DNA from: Membranipora membranacea
Taxonomy: Eukaryota > Bryozoa > Gymnolaemata > Cheilostomatida > Membraniporidae
NCBI GenBank assembly: GCA_914767715.1
Contig: OU612069.1
Coordinates: forward strand, 11,033,387 to 11,097,386
DNA length: 64,000 bases
Direction of reading: 5' to 3'
Part shown: piece by piece, positions 50,560 to 62,300 of the stretch
Layout of the letters: each line of letters begins with the position of its first letter
How positions within the stretch are numbered: position 1 is the stretch's first letter
The notes under the pieces: model-generated
What the model saw: only the letters and a program-made list of their open reading frames with translations
What the model was told of the DNA's origin: nothing
The model's database searches: none
Position numbers and translations under genes: made by a program

Positions 50560-52502
50560 ATTGCGCAAGTCGATACCCCCAAGAATAGACATCCTTGTTG
50601 CAAGGGAATCAAACAGCCAGCCGAAAACTGTCAGCTTAGTTTTATTGATAACTTAGAGAATACCATTTCATTTGCAAACATGGCAGCGTCCTTCCCATGT
50701 ATTGTATTAAGAGATTATCTGCTCACAGTATAAACAACGCTATGTGAGATTTGGCTTGACTGCATTATCAAGATAGTTATCTACATCTCGATGACATAAT
50801 GCTTCACAATTCATTTCCCATTAACTAAGATAAAAGGTCTTTGTCCCTGTTCAGACATTCACATCTGTGAGTGAGCGAAATGAGGGAATGGTATGGCAAG
50901 AACAATTCTTTACCTCTTTGTTCAACACACTCACCATATCCAAGCAACTTCCAGGTCAAAAGTGGAAAAAATGCAAGCTAGTCCCCTTCTGCGCGCTGGG
51001 AATAATACTCTAAGTCTAAAGTCTGGTTGTGTAATCTTCAATTTCTAAACAGTGTGATTTGAACAGAGATGTTATTTTCTTTAAGTTTTCTATTGATTGA
51101 TGATTGCCTCATACCTTGATTTACAGTCATTTGAATTTGTTTTGCAAGGGTGAGGACACGAAGTATGAAATAATTGATATCTTAGCTTTTCCACAGCATT
51201 GCACAAATAATGATGTCGAAAAGATTATAACAATAGGTTGGCTTCAGCGGCTAAGTTTAAATTGACAAGGATGTGAATAACAACTGAAGTTTATCAAATA
51301 TAGGCCTAAGAGAGGATGCGAAAAGACAGAAGTGTCTCCTTCCGATACATTAAATTGCCTACACAAATGCGTTTCACGTTGTTGGTCATGTTTGATATTA
51401 ACATGATTTTGAAGTGCACCCTCACTGCATAAGGAAAGATAATCTCTTATTTACATTGTGTCCGGACCCGTAGAAGTTGTCGTCGAATACTGAACTCGAA
51501 ACGAGTTGGAAAAAGGTGACTGAGAATTGGGCGTATAATGTTTAATTTCATGTTTAGTTCATGGACAGATTTCTGAACCTCTGTGTTAAAATAAAGTTAT
51601 TGTACCCAATATAAAGCTGTCATACAACTCATATTTGTGTTTGCCGTTAGGACCTTGAATAGATATCATCTTTAAAAGATGAGCTAACAGCCACCAGATA
51701 ACTCTCAGATTAGTTTTATTGATACATTTTGAAATTCAATTTCTTCAGCAAACTCGTGACGTCATGTCAATGTTCTAACGGCTATGCAGGGGCGTATATT
51801 CTAAAAAATTTCACTCACTGACTTTTTAGAGATGAGATAAGGATTGGGCACAGCCCGATCCACACGCCGTAGGGGTGGCGGGGAGGGTGTGGGAGGGGCG
51901 CTTAAGCGCCCTCCCACACGGAAATTTTTGCATATCGGTAGCAAAATAGTGCAAGCAGAGAGGTATTTCAATAGCTCACTGAGCTGTTGGGTACTTTCAG
52001 AAAACAACTCAATAGCAGTAGAAGATTACGGTAAAAATGCTCCAGTTATAAAGCATTAATTTGAAAAAATGAGAGATGAGATTCGAACCCACAACAATCT
52101 TATTAACAATGATTATTAGGCAGACGCTCTACACACTGAGCTATTCAGCCACTCACGGAAATCTGTGGGCCGTGAGTGCTAATATACGCCACTGCGGCTA
52201 TGCAAGTTATTTATATAAGTCAATATCAGCCTTGAAGAGATATCCTTTTGCAGATTAAGCTAACATCCTCCAGGAAACTCTGAGATTTGGTCTGTTGATA
52301 AAATATGAGAACTCAATATGGCGATATCCTTGGATCGGATAACGTTCAAAGGCTTAGTGATCCAGTATTTGCATAATACAAGGGTGCTCAAAGTAACCAT
52401 ATTTACTCAAGGAAACTCTGATAGTCTAATGTTGAATTGGCCATTGATATCTTTTAAGAATCTAGGACGCAAACGGGGCTAGACTACTAAAGGTTAGTTA
52501 GT
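50560..52502. repeat. Repeated upstream module of pseudogene 9
   Basis: Degenerate units like those at 45400-45918: about 50575-50650, 51655-51725, 52230-52300 and 52395-52480, each with AAACTSTSAG-like cores followed by TTTTATTGAT or TAATGTT. Interrupted by the hAT-like element at 51787-52194. Confidence 0.6.
51779..52202. mobile_element. hAT-like 408-bp element with tRNA-like segment
   Basis: The element 51787-52194 begins CAGGGGCGTATATT and ends AATATACGCCACTG, an inverted repeat with one mismatch. It is bounded by a perfect 8-bp direct repeat CGGCTATG (51779-51786 and 52195-52202), the target duplication size of hAT transposons. Inside, on the minus strand, a TAGCTCAGTGTGTAGAGCG A-box-like stretch (52127-52146) and a GGGTTCGAATC B box (52079-52091) form a tRNA-like segment. 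It has no transposase, so it is non-autonomous. Confidence 0.87.
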
Positions 52503-53556
52503 ATGGCATGGCGGCAGTTCAGCATCCTGGCTTTGATATATATGTTGAGCATATCTCTTCTTCAAGTCATTACAGTTAATTAAACTTTGACAAGTTTGAT
52601 ATTTCTCGAGGCACTTGGGTTGATAAATCAAAGGATATCGATTTTCTTTGTCTTTTGATGCTGACTATACTTACTCCGACTAACCTCAGCATCAAGTACT
52701 TCAAATGTTTCACAGTTTGGTGTCAGCTGTTGACCTTGAACCACGTTCAGCTCTTATTAGCATAATGGTCGGTAAGGTGAGGGTTCAGGACTCCCAGTAG
52801 CATATGATGATGATCCTGTCCTGGTACTCCCACTAGTATTTACTATTTCTGTGTCCAGTTGGGACAGGAGGCAGAACTCTTGGTTGGAGCAAAAGCATAA
52901 GGTGTTGGTTTTAAACTCATCTTTTAGTTTCAACAGTGAATGTTTGATAAAACTCAGAAAATCCTCTGATTGCTGCAAGTCATTTCTGTTGAAAAACCTC
53001 CCGAATGTGGCTTAAAAGCAAAATGTTTGGGTGGCTAGAAAATATTACATCATGCACATGCGCATTATGATACATCTGTATTATTTCATAAGGTAGGAGC
53101 AGACAACCTATTGAGAAAATCAGACTATTTCAGCTAAAAACTTGATTCTTTTAGTTGTCTTATTTCTAGTTGGGGATGCACAACTTCAATTTTGAATGCA
53201 TATTTGAGCAGAACAGGGGTTTTTACACTATAATACCAGAGTTTTAGTATGTGCATACATTTTTCAGAGCTGCGTTGGCTGTCAAACAGAAATCAGAAGT
53301 GTATTGTTCATGTAACAAAAGGATTACTGCTCATATTATTCCTAAAAAGTCAGGACAAAATTAAGGCTGCTAACTCTATTTGAATTTGGAACAGCTGACT
53401 GAAAACTTTACATTGGCTGAGCAATTTATGCTTGTTCTCTGTCTTAGATACCTTTTTAATTGCTCTTCAATGCAAGCAAATTGTCCTCATTTTGGATTGA
53501 ATACTAGTCACTTTTCAATGAGATGAGAGACACTGCAATTTTTCGATGCGTTTTCT

Positions 53557-53614
53557 ACTCTAGAGTTTAGATCATCAGTTCCGTTTGCGGAACTGATGCT
53601 CTAAACTCTAGAGT
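53557..53614. other. Near-perfect 27-bp hairpin
   Basis: Arms 53557-53583 and 53588-53614 are reverse complements with a single mismatch (53572 against 53599), around the 4-base loop TTTG. The outer arm is ACTCTAGAGTTTAGA, the inner arm CATCAGTTCCG. It lies about 110 bases before exon 2 of pseudogene 9 and has no counterpart before exon 2 of gene 8. Confidence 0.85.
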
Positions 53615-55150
53615 TTCCTGTAGATGTCATCAAACAACGCAATATGTTCTCTACTTTACTCAGCGTTAAACCTTGACTGGTTCATCCAAAACTATTGCTG
53701 AATGAAATGTTTTACTTTTCTGTAGACTCTGCTAACGAATTCTTAGTCTATTTTACTTACAACAAAAAAATGACAATTGGCATAAGTGGATCATACTGGA
53801 TGGTTTTCCCGACGAAGCGGCACAGGATGACCTGGAGTTACTATTCTATCTGCACTGGGAATATCACTGCTTCACATGGAGAAGTGGTGATCTATTCAAG
53901 GTACATAAATTATCACCAGCTTGGTTTAAAGCTTCTCCAAAACTGTTGTTATTATCTATTCACAACAACCAGGCCATTAATTTAATGTCTAATTTTGATT
54001 TGAGAAGAACAGTTGCAGTATGTTCATGCCCTGCTGAAAGTTGCTATTGGGTCTCATCGAGTTAGAATTATATCTACCTTCTTTTCGAAATAGCTGCTTG
54101 TGATCAATAATGTCTGTGCACTACATTCAATTATATTGATCAAAACATTCTGAAGGCTACAGGAGAGTTCTGCTCTCAACTACGGGTGCAAATAAACTAC
54201 TAATAATCATTGAAATATGTTTCACAGTGGTGGAATGATTTGAACAATTCTAACACAATGAGAGTCTGCAAATCCCACGCAACAGCAAGCCACACAGTCA
54301 GAGGATTGGGAAATCTTGTCATGCTCCAAGATCAAGATTCAATATGCAAGTGAATTTTGTTCTGAGCGAAAATATGCAAAGTGGGTATGAGCATGACTTT
54401 CTCAAACCCCATGACTCCCTTTGTCAATTAGAATCATGGAAATCAGAGGATAGTAAATATTGGTCCACTTTCAAAAGTGATGATTACATAAATTAAATGA
54501 AACCATGAAACCCGATTCAGATGTGGGTGTGGTTGCGGGTGACGTTACGACCACTATTTATGAGTGCGAGCGGATTTTATGTGATTGTTTGACTGATCTA
54601 TAATTACCATTTGTCTTTAGTTTTACTGATGTTGTAAGGATTTACTGTTTCAGAGTAGGTTTTAGCCAACTGGATTGAAGATGTAAACATCTATTTCTTA
54701 CAGTGAAACTGGAAACAAATAAAAAGACGTAGATGCTCACGTCAAGTTCAGGAATCAATTATAGTAGAAACAAGCATTCATTTTTCCTCATGAAAATTGT
54801 TAAGTGCAAATATTTTTGTATCCAAGAAAGATAATGATGAAAACCACGCTCACCTCAGTGCTCCATTTCTGATTCCTTGGGATAATATTATAACAAATGG
54901 TTGTCTGAGGCTGCTATATAATAGTTTAGTGGACAACTGCATTACCCTCAGAGTACTAGAACCCCTGCCATGAATAGCCAACTCATTAGGCACTCGTTAC
55001 CACTGGGCGACCATGCAATAGCGGACCAGCACAATTACCTGACACGGAATAAAATGTGTTCTGCACAAAACACAGCCACAGTTACAGCCGAGTAATTTGC
55101 AAAGCTTACAAGACGATCTTTTGGAATCACTAATGGACTAGTATTAAAGG

Positions 55151-56820
55151 GCAACCAGCAGTGGTACTTCTGTACAGTGAGTAAGTGGAGCTCAGCTCCA
55201 TTTGGTTATAAACACCCTTGAAGTGGAGCTGAGCTCCACTTCAATTTTTTTTATTCCTTGGATAAGCAGGGCTCTCAGCCTGGGAGGATTCGAGACCTGA
55301 GATTTGATTTTAGCATATCGCATAGTGGTATTTTAAAGGTGTAAAACGCCCTGAGCATTAACAGCTGAGGGTACGTCTGAGATTGCACCGAAATCTTGCC
55401 GGGTGAAACACCTGAGATGTGAAGATTATGTGCAAAGAATAGCTGGCAAAGCAAGTCAAAGAATGTATGTTGTTAAAAAAATGTTGCATCTAAGTTCAAA
55501 GCCATAAGCTTTCATGATGTTCAAAAGTTGTGTAGTTTCCCTCTTTATGTATTTATTGTCAGCCTGTTTTGCACACAAGCATATGTACCATAGACAAGAA
55601 ATTACTAAGGAAAGTTTTTAATTTAATTGTTAAAGACAACTCCTTGATCACATCATACACAATTTTCTAGAGCGATGCCCTCAAATGCAAGTTCCATACT
55701 CTAGTAGCAAGTTCCTTTATTGACAAAATATATGCATCCTTTTCTCGCAACAATTCATGTTTGTGATAGCAAGTAAATCAATAAAGCCCTATTTCTTGTA
55801 AACATAAAATCGTAAATATTTTAGATTTGATCCAGATGAACCAATTCATATGGACTAACCAAGGCCGTCGCCACAGGTAAAAATGAATCCCCATGATGTT
55901 AAAATATTGATGTTTGTGAAAATATTAATTTAAAGGCGCCGGGGTAGAAAGGCATAATTAATGTAAAGTGATGCTTTTGAAATCATTGCCTGGATTTATC
56001 CGGTTCACCTGCAAAATCAATTTTTTAACATGTCTAAAATTCCAATTTCTATTTAGCCACAATAATCTCTTTCACAAATCTCTGGGATTGGCAGTTCAAT
56101 AAGAGCATAGCTTATCACAAATGAAATCAAATACCTACAACAAATACCACACATTATTCGCATGCAACAGTTTGATGTTATCTTCATTATTCATCTCAGT
56201 TGGGGTGTCAAGACTTAGTGTTGATATTCTATAAGGCTTAGAAATCATTGTTTGATCATTGATTTAGAAATGACTTGAACATTTAGCATTGTTAATATAA
56301 TATTCATCTCTGCCAATGAGCAAAATCTGAGTTTTTAGCTTACATTCTAAAATTCCCTGAGTAGCCCGAGTTGAACCCAAAAGTCTGAGTAACTCGGGCT
56401 AAACCTGAGTGGTTGAGAGCCCTGTCGAAAACAATGGGGGGTAAACTGTTCTCATGCAGGAGCTATAAACTAATAGATGGTAAATACATTAATATTTGAG
56501 TGTTGGCTATGTGTTGTCAGTCCAGAAAAGTTATTTCTGCAACCGCCAATGGCAAGAAAATAGAGTATAAAAGCAGAAGCATCTACAACCAATTATATCT
56601 GTTGCTGGGAAATGGGGATATCTGGCTCCCTCTGGCATACCTATCAAAGACAGGTGATGTCAGAGGATATTGGCTAACAATAAAGCTGCCCATTAGCAAC
56701 CTCTACAGAAGGTTGCTGGCTAAACCTTGCCGGCTGGGAGGATTAATTGATGAATTAAAAAATATAAGTAAGTAAGAGCTCCACTTCATTATCCCTTACA
56801 AAAGTACCACTGGCAACCAT
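55151..56820. mobile_element. Element C: hAT-like, 1654 bp, inserted in element A
   Basis: Element 55159-56812 starts CAGTGGTACTTCTGTA and, read from the other end, CAGTGGTACTTTTGTA. It is flanked by GCAACCAG (55151-55158) and GCAACCAT (56813-56820), an 8-bp target duplication with one mismatch that falls inside element A. Inside is a palindromic GTGGAGCTCAGCTCCA block and a LINE fossil (55440-55800), but no transposase frame. Confidence 0.8.
55440..55800 (+). mobile_element. LINE 3' fossil inside element C
   Basis: Nucleotides GCAAGTCAAAGAATGTATGT, TCAAAGCC and TTTCATGATGTTCAAAAG align with the 3' part of the intact LINE at about 41130-41210, and CAATAAAGCCC near 55780 with its AATAAATCC tail. 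No continuous frame remains. Confidence 0.7.
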
Positions 56821-57233
56821 GGTTTTGTAGCAATGCATAAGTGTGAAGTAATTAATGTGCTATGCAGCATCAGCTTTATGCATGATGCCGTAAAAAACTC
56901 GAAGTAGTTGATGACTCTAAGCTGAGGTACACTTTAGTTTAGGGGAGGTTCAAAGATACTGCTGTTATAATGATAGAGCACATGCTAAATATAACAGGAA
57001 CAGGAAACTGCTCTGTGAGGTTCCATATTAGTTTAGATTAGGCAGCTTTTTGCCATCTAATGGATGATTAAAATGGTTGATTAAAATCCGGTGTCATATC
57101 ACATCCCGAGGCATGGGCGGCGAAATATTAATGCCTTAATGGCAAGGCCGCAATATCTGCGCCAATTTGCTCTCAGTTTGCAGGCAGGTCGGAGCACACC
57201 TGGGGGCAAACCAATCCCCAGTAGAAGATGGAC

Positions 57234-60200
57234 TCACTGCGTTTCATACCCAAGAATTGTCTGACAATTCTGTACAATTCTAGAATTGTCATAAACTGAC
57301 CTATATATCATAACCCAACCAGCAACCATTATTGTGTAATTAACCCTGCCTGCTAAATAAATTACTTTCATTATTGATATTGTATAGCCATAGTATAAGC
57401 CTTTACAGTTCTAGTCAATATCATACAATTGGATATGCTGTAATGAATAGATATTGCTGTGCAAGGTAGCATCAAAATCTATATTGCGGGAGGCTTTTTG
57501 TATCATCATGATGGAAAATGAAAGCATTGCATTTGAATAGTTGGCTCACAATTTTTGTAAGCACGGAAAACTCTTAGTAATGAGTATGATGACGCGACAA
57601 AATACTTATGTTCAACTCTTCTGTGTTGTACCATACCCTACGTTATATTTTGTGCAATCTGTTAATATTGGGAGCAACTGCATAAATAGAATACATCAGC
57701 TAAACTATGCTAGCAGAATTATCAGAAAACTTTGCTACTAATAAAAGTGTACAACGTCGCTCCCCAGATGAGCGAGGAATTACTTTGTATCAACTGTCCT
57801 ACATGCCTAAGTGGAGAGAAGTGATATGTGAATGAGGCCATATTATCCACAGAACCACTGACTACTGAAAATATGCTGACTGATGCTAAAAAAGCTCAAA
57901 CTTGGTGTCACAGCAAGTAGTATGAGTGCTGATTATTGGCATAGTCTAAATTACGCCCCTTGTGATTATTGAGAGTGAATGGCTTTCAGCTATTTCTATT
58001 TGTTGGACAAAGATGCTCTGAGCATGGAGTTAGCTCTGAATGTTATGGTATGTGGGCTGAGGGAGGCAAAGGTAAATCAACTATCGTAAGCCTGGTATAT
58101 ATTCATTACCTGTCTACAAAGGAGCTCTTGATGTTTTACTATATAATTCTCAGCCATCTCAGTTATATGGTGCACAAGAAGCAATTCTGGCATAGTTCTG
58201 TCTCACTCTTGGATGGTAGTCCCCTAGTAGGTGTTGGCACTAGTACAGATAGTATTAAAATGTTAGACTACTGGCAACACCGTTTAATGTAATAAATTTT
58301 AATCTGTCAGCTTGAGTGCCACAAGCAGGGAGATTGGCCAATAACAGGCATAATTACATAACTACCTTGATATCCTTGTTGTCAAATTTTTTAATTCTCC
58401 AATTAAGTATAATTAATACTGTTTGTTAATCCTTCACACACATTCCATTGCACTTGTAACAAGTCATCATGACACACTTGTGGAATCAGAGAGACAGGAG
58501 TCATTGTAAGCTGCCCTAACTTCCTGTCTTTTGCCGCAGATAATGACTGCCGTGAATTTTTAATTTCGCGAATATTCATTTTTATAATGATGGTTTGTTT
58601 GGGTGTAAGTGCAATCATGATCATTCTTTGACGGAAGAGTGAGGGGGCGGGAAGTTGTAACATTTTATGCAAAATTCTATCAGGCAGATTAAACAGTGCA
58701 TTGTAGCCATTAATTGAATTTTATGGTATATGGGTAGAGAGAAGCAAGAGTAAATCTAACAGGCCTATTATTCGATGACACAATAGAACTGTTTGTACAG
58801 AATGTCTGGTGGTCACTGTAAATTCTAAATTTATCAATGCAGCGGATAATAATAATCTGAGAGCTTTGAAAGATTATCTGCCAAAAGGCTGTCCAGGCAA
58901 TAATTTATCGCTTTAAAATTTAACAGCTGTAATGGCCCTGCAAGCCCCTAATCTGAATTTGTTGAAATGATTGGAATTTCAGGTTGATAGAACCTTTAAC
59001 ATACCAAACTCTTTGATGCATACAATTAATGGCTACAGTGTACAGTTTGATCATTTTCATTGAGATTAGCTTATTATTGAATTTGAACAAGATTCTCACA
59101 GTGTCAACTGCCAATTGTTTACCTTTCAATTAACATCAACATCTTAGCCAAGCATAATTGGATGTATTGTTGGTATCCAAGTTATTTACCCATGAAGTCA
59201 TAATCAAGATAAGCCAGTAAGAATGTTAATTTTGTTTACACTGGCATTCATAGGCACCTTCACAGAACTTATGAGGTACCAGTAGATTTGTAAATGAACC
59301 ACCCTGTGGATAAACACACAGATTATCATATAATGCTGGCTCAACTCTTGAAGTTGACCAAGAAGCGCGGAATATCAATGAAACTTTTTTGCAAATACTG
59401 GAGAATAAGGGCGCCAGAGAATTTAAGGTTTTTTGCGAGGCAATCTCATTCTTGGCATAATAACTCTGTACAATGATCAGCTTTGATGCAGAGTTTGGTG
59501 AAATAATTTGATAAAAATATACAAATGGAATTTGGACAATTATCTAGTTTTTTGCATAAAATGTTACAACTTCCCGCCCCTCACTCTTCTGACAAAGAAT
59601 GATCATGATTGCAATCACACCCAAACAACCATCTTTATAAAAATGAATATTCGCGAAATTTAAAACTCAATTCATTATCAGCAGCAAAAGACAGGAAGTT
59701 AGGTCAGCTTACAATGACTCCTGTCTCTCTGATTCCACAAGTGTGTCATGATGACTTGTTACAAGTGCAATGGAATGTGTATGAAGGATTAACAAACAGT
59801 GTTAATTATACTTAATTGTACAATTAAAAATTTTGACAACAAGGATATCAAGGTAATTATGTAATTATGCCTGTTATTGGCTAACCTCCCTGCTTGTGGC
59901 ACTCAAGCTGACAGATTAAAATTTATTACTTTAAAAGGTGTTGCCACTAGTCTGACATTTTAATACTATCTGTACTAGTGCCAACACCTACTAGGGAACT
60001 ACCATCCAAGAGTGAGAGAGAAATATGCCAAAATTGCTTCCTGTACACCGTATAACTGAGATGGCTGAGAATTATATAGTATAACATCAAGAGCTCCTTT
60101 GTAGACAGGTAATGAATATATACCAGGCTTACGATAGTTGATTTACCTTTGCCTCCCTCAGTCCACATACCATAACATTCAGAGCTAACTCCATGCTCAG

Positions 60201-60766
60201 AGCATCTTTGGCCAACAAATAGAAATAGCTGAAAGCAATTCAATCTCAATAATCACAAGGAGCGTAGTTTAGACTATGCCAATAATCAGTACTCATACAA
60301 CTTGCTGTGACACCAAGCTTAGGTTTTTTTAGCATCAGTCAGCATATTTTCAGTAGTCAGTGGTTCTGTGGATAATATGGCCTTATTCACATAACACTTC
60401 TCTCCACTTAGGCATGTAGGACAGTTGATACAAAATAATTCCTCGCTCATCTGGGGAGCGACGTTGTACATTTTTATTAGTAGCAAAGTTCTGATCTGAA
60501 CCTGGGCCTCCTGCAATATAGATTTTGATGCTACCTTGCACAGCAATATCTATTCATTACAGCATATCAAATTGTATGATATTCACTAGAACTGTAAAGG
60601 CTTATACTATGGCTATACAATATCAATAATGAAAGTAATTTATTTAACAGGCAGGGTTAATTACACAATAATGGTTGCTGGTTGGGTAATGATATATAGG
60701 TCAGTTTCTGACAATTCTAGAATTGTACAGAATTGTCAGACAATTCTTGGGTATGAAACGCAGTGA
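57234..60766. repeat. Giant inverted repeat, arms 1.2-1.4 kb
   Basis: Left arm 57234-58672 and right arm 59552-60766 are reverse complements with high similarity. Both start (outside in) CACTGCGTTTCATACCCAAG followed by a small AATTGTCTGACAATT palindrome, and both end inward at the complement of TTGCATAAAATGTTACAACT. The left arm carries about 230 bases (around 57500-57730) absent from the right one. The spacer 58673-59551 is single copy. Mirror reading frames (57969-58292 plus and 60249-59947 minus; 58672-58403 minus and 59609-59815 plus) share sequence such as VGQRCSEHGVSSECYGMW and MTPVSLIPQVCHDDLLQVQW, but no domain is recognised. Confidence 0.85.
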
Positions 60767-60846
60767 CTGCAGTGGGATTGAACCCACGACCTTCAACACT
60801 TGCGTGTTGAAGTCTGGCGCTCTAACCAACTGAGCCACCTCCTACT
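60762..60846 (-). repeat. tRNA-derived SINE head at the edge of the inverted-repeat block
   Basis: On the minus strand: GTAGGAGGTGGCTCAGTTGG begins the unit with an A-box-like stretch (60820-60838), then a CTTCAACACGCAAGTGTTGAAG stem, then a B box GGGTTCAATCCC (60774-60785). The extended anticodon arm rules out a normal tRNA. Its downstream sequence passes straight into the right arm of the inverted repeat. Confidence 0.7.
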
Positions 60847-61403
60847 CCCATGAAATGTTTCAAAAGAACTCTTACTGAATGATCATAAGATTTAGATTTG
60901 GTCTTCTTATCTATGTAAAAGGTGCAATCTGCAATCAATCAATGTGAAGTTGTTTGAAACGTTAAGTGTTAGTTATGAGCTTTTATCTGAAAAATAAATC
61001 ATCCGTGTTACGAAGCAATCTGATTTGATAACTGCTTACGGGAGAAGACAATTACGATATCTCACAACCTGCCTCTTTATTATTCAACATCCGTATAAAA
61101 GATGGCTGAGAACTGCAACAACTTCTTCTCATTTTTTTCCTGGCATAAGGCTACGGTAGATTTCTGAACTAAAATAAAAATGCAATATTATCATTTCTCT
61201 GATTTTATATTGCAGTAGGAGGATTTCAACTCCGTCAGCTTATCCAGGCTAAGATAGCAGGTGTCAATATGCGGGACTATGAGCTTGATGAGGATCGGAT
61301 TAATTCTCTAACCAGTGGTGATGTGGAAATCTGCTAACAATGAATGATCTTCAGTATTCTACAGAGGTTGCTTCTCAGTTCACGACAGCAACCTTCCCCT
61401 TTG

Positions 61404-62300
61404 GTAAGGCTCTGTGTTAACTTATTGGTAATGTTGTCTACTGTTGAGAATAATTGTGTCCCAATAGATACACAATTAGCTCTCAAACTACTAGTTGAAC
61501 AAGGCGGTTAAGGTCATGCTTCACCTAGGATACTAACTTGAGAACTACTGGTCCGATTTCCTTGATTATTCATTCTATCTGTAGCTATTCCTCTTTGAGG
61601 AATTTCCAAGCCCTCAATTATCTTTGATATAGTTTAATATGTTTGAGATTGCAATCTAAAAAAATTTAAGCCGCTGGTGCTCATGCAAAAGATTAGGAGC
61701 TGCTATTAACTGGGAGCATCTGGCTCAGGCGCCTCACAACCATTTATTTGTATCAAACCAGGATTGGCAGCGCAAAGTAGTCCGAATATTATTAAATTGT
61801 GATAATTAATCCTAGTAACAAGCTTTGACATGAATTACCAAGCGAGCTTGTGAACTATTGTAAAATACACTAAAATGACTCGATTTCAGAGACCAATATT
61901 ACTACGCCAAATCTGGTGTAGAAATATTTCATGCAAATAATCATGAATGGTTGGATTTTCCATTGTATTCATGAGGCATTTATTTCAAGTCGAGTAGAGA
62001 TGTTGATTCAATATTTTGGAATATACAAAAAGGATATGTTTTTGGTAATCCCCATGCAAGTGATCACTCAACATAATATAGTTTATTTGAAGTAAGCTGG
62101 GCAACATGATTTTTTAGTTTCAGCCTGCCTCTAGGAGACTGCTTGATTGGCATTCTTATTATACTCCTTTCTCCAACACAAAAGTTTAATTTGCTTCAAA
62201 ATCAATGCCTAGTGCCCTCACCAACGCTTTGGAGGATGCCCCCCTCAGAAAAAAAATTTCTAGCCTCAGTACGGTGTTTACATAATTTTACTTCTCTTTC
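61404..62300. other. Spacer after exon 4 of pseudogene 9
   Basis: Searched for a PAN-type exon on the plus strand and none was recognised. No other gene seen. Confidence 0.5.

Larger units (their letters stand above)
55148..60961. mobile_element. Element A copy 3, broken by two later insertions
   Basis: The left end AGGGCAACCA follows TTAA at 55144-55147. The body resumes at 56813-57030 (GCAACCATGGTTTTGTAGCA ... ACAGGAACAGGAAACTGCTC) and the right part is at 60855-60961 (GAAATGTTTCAAAAG ... GAAGTTGTTTGAAAC), followed by TTAA at 60962-60965. The last 12 bases of the right terminus are gone. The two gaps correspond to the hAT-like element (55159-56812) and the inverted-repeat block (about 57040-60852). 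Confidence 0.82.
52503..61403 (+). pseudogene. Gene 9: decayed pentraxin gene, subfamily A, with a nested transposon stack
   Basis: Signal exon at 52503-52577 (MAWRQFSILALIYMLSIS leader) ends in ACAGTTAATT, where gene 8 has ACAGGTAAGT, so the donor is lost. Pentraxin exon 1 is missing. Exon 2 (53726-53900) is 175 bases instead of 176, shifting frame just before the conserved CACAGGATGACCTGGAG. Exon 3 (54228-54345) is intact but its donor is GC (GCAAGTG). Exon 4 (61216-61403) is 188 bases, one short of a multiple of three, with a 1-base deletion in GATGTGGAAATC, and the MW of NMWDY has become MR. No PAN exon is found before the LINE at 62.3 kb. The intron between exons 3 and 4 was enlarged to almost 7 kb by nested insertions. 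Confidence 0.85.

Noticed and set aside
57969-58292. 107-codon frame as a real gene
   Set aside because: Mirrored in the other arm of the inverted repeat at 60249-59947, with no recognised domain and no start or splice support; treated as part of the repeat.
60762-60846. Functional tRNA gene
   Set aside because: A and B boxes are present but the anticodon arm is an oversized hairpin and the acceptor ends do not pair; SINE head is the better call. The same reasoning applies at 44579-44731 and 52079-52146.
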